From NCBI GenBank assembly GCA_031271465.1, contig JAISVR010000026.1, positions 1 through 52,205 on the forward strand: 52,205 nt of DNA, given 5' to 3'. The notes beneath the pieces were generated by a model that saw only the letters and a list, made by a program, of their open reading frames with translations, searched no databases and had not been told where the DNA came from. Shown here piece after piece: positions 37,022 to 45,024 of this stretch. Numbering within the stretch: the stretch's first letter is position 1; every line of letters starts with the position of its first letter. Both the position numbers and the translations under genes were made by a program. The DNA is from Prevotellaceae bacterium (GTDB taxonomy: Bacteria; Bacteroidota; Bacteroidia; Bacteroidales; Paludibacteraceae).

Positions 37022-37408
37022 ATGGAAGTAATAAATGCTTTAGGTAGAAGAAAAGCGGCAGTAGCCCGCGTTTTCGTTAGCGAAGGAAACGGTAAAATTA
37101 CCGTAAACAAGCGCGAGCTTGATGTATATTTCCCTTCGAGTATACTGCAATATGTGGTAAAACAACCTCTGAATAAATTAGGAGTTGCCGAAAAATACGA
37201 TATTAAGGTAAATGTCGATGGTGGCGGTTTCAAAGGTCAGGCAGAAGCCTTGCGTTTGGCTATTGCCCGTGCTTTGGTAAAAATCAATCCGGAAGACAAA
37301 CCTGCATTGAAAGCAGAAGGCTTTATGACCCGCGACCCACGCGAAGTGGAACGCAAAAAACCCGGTCAACCAAAAGCTCGCAAACGCTTTCAGTTCTCGA
37401 AACGCTAA
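37022..37408 (+). CDS. rpsI: 30S ribosomal protein S9
   Basis: 128 residues: ALGRRKAAVARVFV at the start, GGGFKGQAEALRLAIARAL in the middle, and the C-terminal RKKPGQPKARKRFQFSKR tail reaching the ribosomal P site. Forms the conserved L13-S9 pair. Confidence 0.97.
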   Translation: MEVINALGRRKAAVARVFVSEGNGKITVNKRELDVYFPSSILQYVVKQPLNKLGVAEKYDIKVNVDGGGFKGQAEALRLAIARALVKINPEDKPALKAEGFMTRDPREVERKKPGQPKARKRFQFSKR

Positions 37409-37428
37409 TTGCGAATTTACAATTTACG

Positions 37429-37596
37429 AATTTACAGATTTACAAATTGCTGTTGCGGTTTTTCAAATCTGTAAATTGTAAATCTGTCAATCAGTAAATA
37501 AAAAATGGTTTAGTATCTAAATCGGCAAGATGAAGCAATTCCTACTCGCCGATTGACGAAAACCAAGAATGTAAACCAAATAATCAATTTTTTAAA
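37429..37596 (+). promoter_or_regulatory. structured spacer upstream of rpsB
   Basis: AATTTACAGATTT (37429-37441) pairs with AAATCTGTAAATT (37465-37477). A second hairpin AATCGGC/GCCGATT spans 37520-37554, with GAAGCAATTCCTACTC in its loop. This could be an rpsI terminator plus an S2-responsive leader, or simply an interspersed repeat; the sequence alone does not decide. Confidence 0.4.
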
Positions 37597-38430
37597 ATGT
37601 CAAGAACAAATTTTGAACAATTATTGGAGGCAGGTTGTCATTTCGGACACTTGAAACGCAAATGGAATCCTGCCATGGCTCCCTATATTTTTATGGAGCG
37701 AAACGGTATTCATATCATCGACTTGCACAAAACCGTAGTGAAAATCGACGAAGCAGCTGCTGCAATCAAGCAAATTGCTAAATCGGGCAGAAAAGTGCTT
37801 TTCGTTGCTACAAAAAAACAGGCAAAAGATATTGTTGCCGAAAAAGCAAGTTCCGTGCAAATGCCATATATCACTGAGCGTTGGGCAGGTGGTATGCTTA
37901 CAAACTTCCCAACTATTCGTAAGGCAGTGAAAAAAATGACTACGATTGATAAAATGACTAAGGACGGCACTTTCGACAATATGTCGAAACGCGAAAAATT
38001 GCAAATTACTCGCCAGCGTGCTAAATTAGAAAAAACTCTTGGTAGTATTGCCGACCTCGCTCGTTTACCGGCTGCTCTTTTTGTAGTCGATGTGATGAAA
38101 GAAGGAATTGCAGTAAAAGAAGCTCTCCGTTTAGGTATTCCTGTGTTTGGCATTGTGGATACAAATTCAAATCCGAACGATATTGATTTTGTAATTCCGG
38201 CAAATGATGACGCAACAAAATCTATTGATGTAATTCTTTCGGCGATGGTTGACGCTATCAATGAAGGCGTTCAGGAGCGCAAAATGGAGAAAACGGAAAC
38301 AGACGAAGAAGTGCCTGCTGCTCCAAAAGAAAAAAGAACGCGTGTTGCTAAAAAGGAACGCGCTCAGAAAGATGAAGAAGAGGTAGTAAATGCTGATTCT
38401 GAAGCGAAACCGGTTAGTGAAGAAGAATAA
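37597..38430 (+). CDS. rpsB: 30S ribosomal protein S2
   Basis: 277 residues. N-terminal FEQLLEAGCHFGHLKRKWNPAMAPYIF and RWAGGMLTNFPTIRKAVKK are S2 signatures. It has a charged C-terminal extension of about 50 residues (Lys/Glu-rich), common in Bacteroidota S2. Followed by a terminator and tsf. Confidence 0.97.
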   Translation: MSRTNFEQLLEAGCHFGHLKRKWNPAMAPYIFMERNGIHIIDLHKTVVKIDEAAAAIKQIAKSGRKVLFVATKKQAKDIVAEKASSVQMPYITERWAGGMLTNFPTIRKAVKKMTTIDKMTKDGTFDNMSKREKLQITRQRAKLEKTLGSIADLARLPAALFVVDVMKEGIAVKEALRLGIPVFGIVDTNSNPNDIDFVIPANDDATKSIDVILSAMVDAINEGVQERKMEKTETDEEVPAAPKEKRTRVAKKERAQKDEEEVVNADSEAKPVSEEE

Positions 38431-38453
38431 TTTTCGGAACTGAAAAATAAAGT

Positions 38454-38503
38454 AAACGCTACAAACTTTTCGGATTTCGCTCTGATGTTTGTAGCGTTTT
38501 TTT
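38454..38503 (+). terminator. terminator/attenuator between rpsB and tsf
   Basis: AAACGCTACAAAC (38454-38466) pairs with GTTTGTAGCGTTT (38487-38499), then T to 38503. Sitting inside an rpsB-tsf operon, it probably reduces tsf read-through. Confidence 0.75.
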
Positions 38504-38537
38504 GAATAAAATTAATCTAAAAAAAAGGAATAAAATT

Positions 38538-39356
38538 ATGGCTGTTACAATGGCAGAAATATCCAAACTGCGCACTATGACCGGTGCCGGTATGATGGAT
38601 TGTAAAAATGCGTTAGCTGAGGCTAATGGCGATTTCGACAAATCAATAGAAATTATTCGTAAACGCGGACAAGCTATCGCAGCAAAGCGTAGCGACCGTG
38701 AAGCAGCAGAAGGCTGTGTATTGGCAGGTGCAAAAGGCGATTTTGCTGCAATCGTAGCGTTGCGTTGTGAAACGGATTTTGTAGCTAAAAATGCAGATTT
38801 CGTAGCTCTTACACAATCAATTTTAGATGCAGCGTTGAGCCAAAAACCGGCTACTATCGAGGCATTGAATGCGCTGACTGTTGATGGTCGAATGATTTCT
38901 GAACTTATTGCAGAGCGTTCGGGTATTACCGGCGAAAAAATGGAGCTTGGTTATTACGAAACGGTAAATGCTCCGACTACTGTAGCATACATTCATCCCG
39001 GTAACAAATTGGCAACCATAGTTGCTTTTGCCGAAGCAAATGTCGATGCTCAGGTAGCACGCGATGTAGCTATGCAAGCAGCTGCAATGAATCCTGTATC
39101 ACTCGACAGAAGTTCGGTGCCAGCTGATGTGATTGAAAAAGAACTCGAAATCGGTCGCGAAAAAGCTCGTGAAGAAGGAAAACCTGAAGAAATGTTGGAT
39201 AAAATTGCACAAGGTCGCTTGAATAAATTCTACCAGGAATCAACCTTGTTAGAACAAGCATTTATCAAAGACAGTAAAATGACAGTAGCTCAATATTTGA
39301 AAACAAATAACGCTACGGCTGTTGCATTCAAACGGGTTACTTTAAACCAAGACTAA
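38538..39356 (+). CDS. tsf: translation elongation factor Ts
   Basis: 272 residues from ATG 38538 (AVTMAEISKLRTMTGAGMMDCKNALAEA); the upstream ATG at 38502 overlaps the terminator. TDFVAKNADF signature present. Exchanges GDP for GTP on EF-Tu. Confidence 0.97.
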   Translation: MAVTMAEISKLRTMTGAGMMDCKNALAEANGDFDKSIEIIRKRGQAIAAKRSDREAAEGCVLAGAKGDFAAIVALRCETDFVAKNADFVALTQSILDAALSQKPATIEALNALTVDGRMISELIAERSGITGEKMELGYYETVNAPTTVAYIHPGNKLATIVAFAEANVDAQVARDVAMQAAAMNPVSLDRSSVPADVIEKELEIGREKAREEGKPEEMLDKIAQGRLNKFYQESTLLEQAFIKDSKMTVAQYLKTNNATAVAFKRVTLNQD

Positions 39357-39382
39357 GAAATAACAGTTTTTTTCATGATGAT

Positions 39383-39418
39383 AGAAAGCGGCTGAGGAGA
39401 AAATCTTTGCCGCTTTCT
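39383..39418 (+). terminator. terminator after tsf
   Basis: AGAAAGCGGC (39383-39392) pairs with GCCGCTTTCT (39409-39418), 27 bp after the tsf stop. The T tract is weak. Confidence 0.5.
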
Positions 39419-39442
39419 GCTATTAAAAATGAAACAAAAAGA

Positions 39443-40144
39443 ATGAACAAAAAATTTACAAGCGAACGATATAATCGCCAAATAATATTGCCGCAAATAG
39501 GAGAGGAAGGGCAAAAAAAATTGCTTAATGCTCGTGTATTGGTAGTAGGTGCGGGCGGATTAGGAGCTCCTGTATTGCAATATCTTACGGCGGCAGGTGT
39601 CGGATATATTGGTATTGTTGATGCCGATGTAGTGAGTATCAGTAATTTACAGCGACAGGTTCTTTTTCGCGAAAATCAGTTGGGGCAACTTAAAACAGAA
39701 AAAGCTGCCGAAACGCTCACGATTCTTAATAGCGATTGCTGTATCGAAACTTATTCTGTGAACCTGAGCGATGAAAATGCCGAAAAAATTATTACACAAT
39801 ACGATATTGTGGTAGGTGCAACCGATAGTTTTGCTTCCCGGCGACTTATTGACCGCGTTTGTAAACATTTGGGAAAAACCTTTGTGCATGGTTCCGTTAG
39901 TGAATTTTATGGACAAGTAGCTGTGTTCAATTATCGAGGGAGTGCAAGCTATGCCGACCTTTTTTCCGACTATCCTGAGGATAACACACTGCCGTCGGGG
40001 GTTATAGGCGTGTTGCCTGCTGTAATTGGTAGCCTGCAAGCCGCCGAAGTAATCAAAATTATACTTGGCATCGGCGATATTTTAGCAAATAAACTGTTGA
40101 TTTACGATGTACTCACGGTGAATTTTACCATCGTAGAATATTAA
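39443..40144 (+). CDS. ThiF/MoeB/HesA-family adenylyltransferase
   Basis: 233 residues. The nucleotide-binding GAGGLG is at residues 36-41, with DADVVSISNLQRQ and the TDSFASRRLID segment of E1-like enzymes that adenylate ubiquitin-fold sulfur carriers. The zinc CxxC pairs usual in MoeB and many ThiF proteins are missing: where CxxC is expected the sequence reads SASYADLFSDY. No thiS, moaD or thi genes are nearby, so thiamine versus molybdopterin versus other roles is undecided. Confidence 0.82.
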   Translation: MNKKFTSERYNRQIILPQIGEEGQKKLLNARVLVVGAGGLGAPVLQYLTAAGVGYIGIVDADVVSISNLQRQVLFRENQLGQLKTEKAAETLTILNSDCCIETYSVNLSDENAEKIITQYDIVVGATDSFASRRLIDRVCKHLGKTFVHGSVSEFYGQVAVFNYRGSASYADLFSDYPEDNTLPSGVIGVLPAVIGSLQAAEVIKIILGIGDILANKLLIYDVLTVNFTIVEY

Positions 40145-40145
40145 A

Positions 40146-40180
40146 AATTCAGGCAGGTTTTACTAAAACCTGCCTGAATT
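40146..40180. terminator. bidirectional terminator between ThiF-like gene and sodB
   Basis: 40146-40162 and 40164-40180 form a perfect 17-bp stem (AATTCAGGCAGGTTTTA) with T tracts on both sides. It serves both converging genes. Confidence 0.85.
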
Positions 40181-40201
40181 GTTTTTACGAATTATTTAAA
40201 T

Positions 40202-40777
40202 TTAAAATCGGGTATTCACTTTTGCCCAGTCAATAATGTTCCACAATGCCGATAAATGATCGGGACGACGATTTTGATAGTCCAGGTAGTAGGCATGTTC
40301 CCATACATCAAAGGTGAGAATTGGCTTGAGCCCTTTGGTAAGCGGATTTCCGGCATTACTTTCTTTCACAATTTCAAGTTTTCCCTCGTTGTTTTTTACC
40401 AGCCATATCCAGCCGGAACCGAAAATAGAAACTCCGGCACCGGTAAATTCGGTTTTAAAAGCATCGAATGAACCGAATTTTTCATTGATAGCTTGGGCAA
40501 GTACACCGGTAGGAGCACCACCTACTTGGGACGAAAATTGTTCGAAATAAAATGTGTGATTCCAAACTTGTGCGGCATTGTTGAAAATTCCTCCATCAGC
40601 CTCTTTGATGATTGTTTCGAGGCTGAAATTTTCAAATTTTGTTCCTGCAATCTGGTTGTTGAGGTTTGTAATATATGCCTGATGATGCTTGCCATGATGA
40701 AACTCAATCGTTTTTTCCGAAATTACAGGCTCCAAGGCATTTTTTGCATAAGGCAATTCAGGTAATGTAAATTTCAT
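40202..40777 (-). CDS. sodB: superoxide dismutase (Fe/Mn type)
   Basis: 191 residues. Metal ligands are visible in EFHHGKHHQAYI, QVWNHTFYF and FDVWEHAYYLDYQNRR. The Gln in the AAQVWNH region and overall length suggest the iron or cambialistic form. Detoxifies superoxide; with the flavodiiron protein it marks an oxygen-exposed anaerobe. Confidence 0.96.
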   Translation of the reverse strand: MKFTLPELPYAKNALEPVISEKTIEFHHGKHHQAYITNLNNQIAGTKFENFSLETIIKEADGGIFNNAAQVWNHTFYFEQFSSQVGGAPTGVLAQAINEKFGSFDAFKTEFTGAGVSIFGSGWIWLVKNNEGKLEIVKESNAGNPLTKGLKPILTFDVWEHAYYLDYQNRRPDHLSALWNIIDWAKVNTRF

Positions 40778-40826
40778 AAGACTAAATTTTTAGAAATTGA
40801 ACAAATAATCAATTGACTTGAAGCAA

Positions 40827-40834
40827 CAAATGTA
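40827..40834 (-). promoter_or_regulatory. sodB promoter -7 element
   Basis: Read on the minus strand, TACATTTG matches TAnnTTTG about 50 bp before the sodB ATG. Confidence 0.45.
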
Positions 40835-40900
40835 CTATTATTTCTCAATAAAAAAGGTATTTTGTTAAATATTTTTAATAGAATTATTAAAAATATTTAA

Positions 40901-41326
40901 TCAAGAATATTTCCTATTCAGAATTTCGGCGTAAATTACAGCTTTTTGCAGCTCATCTTTAGTTAATTGGAAAGTGTTATGACCGGTTTCGGTTGTAGAA
41001 ATTTGTTCTATTTCGTTTGGCACCGGATTTGCTGCAATATATTCATTGTTTTTTTGTTCGGCAAGATGCGAAAATGAATATGTTTCCGGAATTTCGGGTT
41101 CAATTGTTTCAAGTTCAAAAGACATTTGTTTTGTTTCTACAGGGCTGGGTTTTGGTTGCGGCGTATTCAATTCGCGCATTAGTTCTTCCCATGCACTCGG
41201 AACGGCAGGTGTCGGGTGAGGCTGTGTAGTATTTTCTTGCTGCGATTTTTTCGCTTTCCAACCCACCACATTGATGAGAATCACCGCGATAAAAATGCCG
41301 ATGTAAATAAGATTTCCTGCGTCCAT
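40901..41326 (-). CDS. small membrane-anchored hypothetical protein
   Basis: About 141 residues from the internal ATG near 41326: one N-terminal helix (AGNLIYIGIFIAVILINVVGW), then a polar, Pro/Gln/Glu-rich tail with low complexity. The upstream TTG at 41398 would add a charged segment and overlap the trp promoter region. Divergent from the trp operon. Function unknown. Confidence 0.55.
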   Translation of the reverse strand: MDAGNLIYIGIFIAVILINVVGWKAKKSQQENTTQPHPTPAVPSAWEELMRELNTPQPKPSPVETKQMSFELETIEPEIPETYSFSHLAEQKNNEYIAANPVPNEIEQISTTETGHNTFQLTKDELQKAVIYAEILNRKYS

Positions 41327-41401
41327 GTTGCGTTTTATTTTTGCAAAAATAGGGAATTGTTTGGGTTTGAAAATCATTTTCTGAAAAAAATCGTACAAAA
41401 A

Positions 41402-41433
41402 TTTGTTTTTCCGATAGAAAAACTACAATTTTG
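41402..41433 (+). promoter_or_regulatory. trp operon promoter (candidate)
   Basis: TTTG at 41402-41405 and CAATTTTG at 41426-41433, one base off the TAnnTTTG consensus, 20-bp spacer. It would start transcription shortly before the leader peptide. Confidence 0.45.
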
Positions 41434-41454
41434 CAGGCGAAAAATAAAAAACAG

Positions 41455-41511
41455 ATGAAAAATTTATCAAACAACTTTTGGTGGTGGCACTTGCGGAACA
41501 AAAATTCGTGA
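41455..41511 (+). CDS. trp leader peptide (three consecutive Trp codons)
   Basis: An 18-codon ORF, MKNLSNNFWWWHLRNKNS, with TGG TGG TGG at 41479-41487 and stop TGA at 41509-41511. It lies between a candidate promoter and a 14-bp terminator, directly before trpB. Trp is the rarest residue in proteins, so three in a row before a trp operon is the hallmark of a leader peptide whose translation senses charged tRNA-Trp. No Shine-Dalgarno, as usual here. Confidence 0.85.
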   Translation: MKNLSNNFWWWHLRNKNS

Positions 41512-41583
41512 GAGGAACGCCATTGTATTTGAATAAATTTACATTCAACAAAAAATAAACAAAAAGGCTTGTCGAACTCACGA
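41506..41583 (+). promoter_or_regulatory. candidate antiterminator pairing of the trp attenuator
   Basis: TCGTGAG (41506-41512, spanning the leader stop codon) is complementary to CTCACGA (41577-41583), which is the terminator loop plus the first bases of its 3' arm. A ribosome stalled at the Trp codons would leave 41506-41512 free to pair and block the terminator. A ribosome at the stop codon would cover it and let the terminator form. Confidence 0.65.
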
Positions 41584-41594
41584 CAAGCCTTTTT
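41561..41594 (+). terminator. trp attenuator terminator
   Basis: AAAAAGGCTTGTCG (41561-41574) and CGACAAGCCTTTTT (41581-41594) form a perfect 14-bp stem with 6-nt loop, 43 bp before the trpB ATG and 50 bp after the leader stop. Confidence 0.9.
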
Positions 41595-41636
41595 ACATTT
41601 TACTAAGAATATATAAACGAATAAAAAAATAAAATC

Positions 41637-42815
41637 ATGAATTTTGACATTGACAAAAACGGTTATTACGGCAGGTTTGGCGGAGCATATATTCCCGAAA
41701 TCCTGCAAAAGAATTTTGAGTATTTACAGGAAAATTACCTCAAGATTATGAATGAAAAAGACTTTCAGAAAGAGTTTCACGCTTTATTGAAAGATTATGT
41801 CGGTCGCCCGTCGCCGCTGTATGAAGCAAAGAGATTGAGCGAGGCAGTGGGAGCGAAGGTGTATTTAAAACGCGAAGATTTGAACCATACCGGTTCGCAC
41901 AAAATAACGAACTGTATCGGGCAAATACTGATGGCGAAACGAATGGGCAAAACCCGTATTCTGGCAGAAACGGGTGCGGGACAACACGGTGTTGCTACAG
42001 CCACCGTTTGCGCGCTGATGAATATGGACTGCACTGTGTATATGGGCGAAACGGATGTGAAACGCCAACACTTGAATGTGGAAAAAATGAAAATGCTGGG
42101 CGCAAAGGTCATTCCCGTTATGTCGGGCAACCGAACGCTGAAAGATGCGACGAACGAGGCATTTCGCGACTGGTGCAATCATCCTGCGGATACTTTTTAC
42201 ATCATCGGATCGGTGGTTGGCGCGCATCCTTATCCGGATATGGTGGCGAGATTTCAATCTATCATCAGCCAAGAAATAAAAGCGCAATTGCAGGCGCACG
42301 AGGGCAGGGATTATCCCGATTATCTGGTAGCTTGCGTGGGCGGCGGAAGCAATGCGGCAGGTACTTTTTTCCATTATTTGAACGATGAGCGGGTGAAATT
42401 GGTGGAAGCGGAAGCGGCAGGATTGGGTGTGGATAGCGGCGAAAGTGCGGCGACCATCCACTTGGGAACGGAAGGAGTTTTACATGGAAGCCGTACTTTA
42501 TTAATGCAAACGGAAGATGGTCAGGTAATAGAGCCGTATTCTATTTCGGCGGGATTGGATTATCCGGGCATCGGACCGATGCATGCCAATCTGGCAAAAT
42601 CGGGCAGAGCCGAAGCGATTGCCATAACGGATGATGAGGCTTTGCAAGCGGCTTTTGAATTGACTCGCTTGGAGGGAATTATTCCTGCTATTGAAAGCGC
42701 ACACGCTGTGGCGGCGTTGCGAAAGTTGAGTTTTTCACCCCATGACATTGTTGTATTAACTGTTTCGGGGCGGGGGGATAAGGATATGCCGACTTATTTG
42801 GAAAAGTTTAAATGA
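41637..42815 (+). CDS. trpB: tryptophan synthase beta subunit
   Basis: 392 residues. PLP-binding Lys89 in NHTGSHKITN; GGGSNAAG phosphate-binding loop and GLDYPGIGP motif present. Makes tryptophan from indole and serine. First structural gene behind the attenuator; trpB first is a known Bacteroidales arrangement. A foreign-looking cassette follows immediately after its stop. Confidence 0.97.
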   Translation: MNFDIDKNGYYGRFGGAYIPEILQKNFEYLQENYLKIMNEKDFQKEFHALLKDYVGRPSPLYEAKRLSEAVGAKVYLKREDLNHTGSHKITNCIGQILMAKRMGKTRILAETGAGQHGVATATVCALMNMDCTVYMGETDVKRQHLNVEKMKMLGAKVIPVMSGNRTLKDATNEAFRDWCNHPADTFYIIGSVVGAHPYPDMVARFQSIISQEIKAQLQAHEGRDYPDYLVACVGGGSNAAGTFFHYLNDERVKLVEAEAAGLGVDSGESAATIHLGTEGVLHGSRTLLMQTEDGQVIEPYSISAGLDYPGIGPMHANLAKSGRAEAIAITDDEALQAAFELTRLEGIIPAIESAHAVAALRKLSFSPHDIVVLTVSGRGDKDMPTYLEKFK

Positions 42816-42816
42816 G

Positions 42817-43556
42817 TTTTAGAACGCAGATGACGCGGATAACGCGGATTTTTAAAACAAAATAAATTATGAAAGTATATGCAGAATTCATCAAAGAAGA
42901 TGAAAAAGAATATCGCAAAAAAACATTGCTTCAATTTGGGAATAGCACAAAACTTATAGGTAGTGTAGTTTTGATGAATCCGGGAAGTGCAAAACCGATA
43001 AAAGATTGTGGTCAAGAAATCGAAATAGTAAAGTCATTTTTTGAAGAAAATCACAAAATTGAATTAACAAATGAAAACGAGTGGTATATTTTCAAGGCTG
43101 ACCCAACAATGCGTTTTTGTGAAAAAATATTTAATGGCGGATATATTGGCGAGAGTAAAAAATTAGATGGAGTCATCCAACTGTTTAATTGTTACTATTA
43201 TAGAAATGAAGATGTAGCAAAAGCCAAAGAAAATTTCTCGAAAAATTCAGAAAATATTTTTGAAGAAAATCATTTATTGTCAGATATGCCTATATATTTT
43301 GGCTGGGGAAATGTTGGCAAATATGGTTTTTTGCAAGATATTGCAATTGATATTTTTTCTAAATATAAATTGGATCATTCAGATATTAGCCCTTATAAAA
43401 CAGAATTTTATGAAAATAAATTTTATCACCCTGTGTATATCAATCGCTCATCAAAAAAGAATCAGATGTATCTGCGTGATTTTTTTAATTTTCTAAATCA
43501 AATAAAATAAAAAAATCCGTGGAAATCCGCTAAATCTGCGTTATCTGCGTTCTAAA
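42817..43556. mobile_element. insertion between trpB and trpE flanked by AACGCAGAT inverted repeats
   Basis: TTTTAGAACGCAGATGACGC (from 42817) is mirrored by GCGTTATCTGCGTTCTAAAA (ending 43556) with one mismatch. Each arm continues with degenerate GCGGATTT/AAATCCGC motifs. The left arm starts one base after the trpB stop, the right arm ends 12 bp before trpE. Only one gene, AT-rich, lies inside. Confidence 0.65.
42869..43510 (+). CDS. DUF1643-like hypothetical protein (cargo)
   Basis: 213 residues, markedly AT-rich compared with trpB and trpE. VVLMNPGSAKPIKD resembles the FIGLNPSTAD-type motif of DUF1643 proteins, which recur in phage and defence-related neighbourhoods, and IYFGWGNVGK matches a second family segment. 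No catalytic function is established. Placement inside the trp operon between inverted repeats points to acquisition. Confidence 0.5.
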   Translation: MKVYAEFIKEDEKEYRKKTLLQFGNSTKLIGSVVLMNPGSAKPIKDCGQEIEIVKSFFEENHKIELTNENEWYIFKADPTMRFCEKIFNGGYIGESKKLDGVIQLFNCYYYRNEDVAKAKENFSKNSENIFEENHLLSDMPIYFGWGNVGKYGFLQDIAIDIFSKYKLDHSDISPYKTEFYENKFYHPVYINRSSKKNQMYLRDFFNFLNQIK

Positions 43557-43568
43557 AAATAAAAATAG

Positions 43569-45014
43569 ATGAAAACAAAACTAACCATAAACACCAAATC
43601 CCTGCTCGGCGACTTGCAAACCCCGATAGGCATTTATCTGAAAGTAAGAGATTTATGCGAAAATTCCGTTTTGCTCGAAAGTTCGGATTACAATTCGGCG
43701 ACAAACAGTAATTCCTACATCGCTTTTGAGCCGCTGGCAAGTTATACGGTAGAAAAGGGCGTTATCACGCAAAAATTCCCCGACAGAACCGTGGAAACAA
43801 TTGAGGTAAAAGATAAATTGACCGTACCCGAAACATTCGACCGTTTTATTGCTTCGTTTGATTGTATTGAAGGCGTATTGCGTACGCCCTCAACGAATGC
43901 GGGTGTATGCAATACGCCCCTACCCAAAAACGCAATCAACGGCTTTTTCGGATATTCGGCTTACGGCGCGGTGCAGTATTTTGAAGATGTGAAACTGCGC
44001 GCCACGCCTAAAGCCGAGAACAATATGCCCGAAATTCACTACGCGCTTTTTCGCTATGTGATTGCGCTCAACCACCACAAAAACGAAATTACGATTATCG
44101 AAAACCTGCTCAGCGGCGAAGAGTCGCGTATTGCCGACATTGAAACGATGCTCGAAAGTCCGAACATTGCCCTCTACGATTTTCAAAAGGTGGGCGAGGA
44201 AAGTTCGGATATTAGCGACGAAGATTTCCGCCAAATGGTAACGCGCGGAAAACAGGAATGTTATCGCGGTAATGTATTTCAAATTGTGCTTTCGCGTCGT
44301 TTTCGCCAAGCCTACAAGGGCGACGACATTAAGCTTTACCGCACTTTGCGCTCGGTCAATCCGTCGCCCTACCTGTTTTATTTCGATTTCGGGAGTTTCC
44401 GCATATTCGGTTCGTCGCCCGAAGCGCATTTGATGGTCAAAGGCGGTAAAGCTTATATCACGCCGATTGCAGGCACTTTCCGCCGTACGGGCGACGACGA
44501 AAAAGACCGCATTCTTGCCGAACGCCTGCGTACCGACCCCAAAGAAAATGCCGAGCACATTATGCTGGTCGATTTGGCGCGTAACGATTTGAGCCGCAAC
44601 GCCGAACAGGTCGTAGTGGACGAGTTTCGCACGGTGCAATACTATTCGCATGTGCTGCACCTTGTGTCGTCAGTCAGTGGTGTGCTGCCCGAAAATGCGA
44701 ATATCATCAAGCTTTTTGCCGATACTTTCCCTGCAGGAACACTCTCGGGCGCGCCAAAGGTAAAGGCAATGCAGCTTATCGACGAAATAGAAAAGCACGA
44801 CCGCGGTTTCTACGGCGGCTGCATCGGCTATATCGGTTTCGACGGCAGTTTTAACCAGGCAATTACCATTCGCTCGTTTTTGAGCCGGAATAATGTGTTG
44901 TACTATCAGGCAGGTGCGGGCGTGGTAGCAAAATCGGTGGAAGAAAGCGAATTGCAGGAAGTAAATAATAAGTTGGGGGCTTTGACGGCGGCGATAGCGC
45001 GCGCATCTGTCTGA
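43569..45014 (+). CDS. trpE: anthranilate synthase component I
   Basis: 481 residues. Chorismate-binding core motifs: IAGTFRRTGDDEKDR, DPKENAEHIMLVDLARNDLSR, YYSHVLHLVS, FPAGTLSGAPKVKAM, YGGCIGYIG. The N-terminal LLESSDYNS segment is the Trp feedback site region. Residues of about 101-119 (EGVLRTPSTNAGVCNTPLP) are coded by a doublet of REP palindromes (43870-43923) and seem extra relative to Bacteroides TrpE as I remember it. They precede GFFGYSAYGAVQYFE. Confidence 0.96.
   Translation: MKTKLTINTKSLLGDLQTPIGIYLKVRDLCENSVLLESSDYNSATNSNSYIAFEPLASYTVEKGVITQKFPDRTVETIEVKDKLTVPETFDRFIASFDCIEGVLRTPSTNAGVCNTPLPKNAINGFFGYSAYGAVQYFEDVKLRATPKAENNMPEIHYALFRYVIALNHHKNEITIIENLLSGEESRIADIETMLESPNIALYDFQKVGEESSDISDEDFRQMVTRGKQECYRGNVFQIVLSRRFRQAYKGDDIKLYRTLRSVNPSPYLFYFDFGSFRIFGSSPEAHLMVKGGKAYITPIAGTFRRTGDDEKDRILAERLRTDPKENAEHIMLVDLARNDLSRNAEQVVVDEFRTVQYYSHVLHLVSSVSGVLPENANIIKLFADTFPAGTLSGAPKVKAMQLIDEIEKHDRGFYGGCIGYIGFDGSFNQAITIRSFLSRNNVLYYQAGAGVVAKSVEESELQEVNNKLGALTAAIARASV
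43870..43923. repeat. in-frame REP doublet inside trpE
   Basis: Right copy 43901-43923: hairpin GGGTGTAT/ATACGCCC (one G-U) followed by CTAC, i.e. GTAG-headed on the minus strand. Left copy: GGCGTA/TACGCC at 43872-43888, opposite orientation, head degenerate. The doublet spans 54 bp, 18 codons, with no frame change. Confidence 0.75.
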
Positions 45015-45024
45015 ATTATCCCTG

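Noticed and set aside
41115-41708. Minus-strand 197-residue ORF across the trp leader
   Set aside because: Spans the attenuator terminator and the trpB start; Cys/Phe-rich composition typical of a shadow frame.
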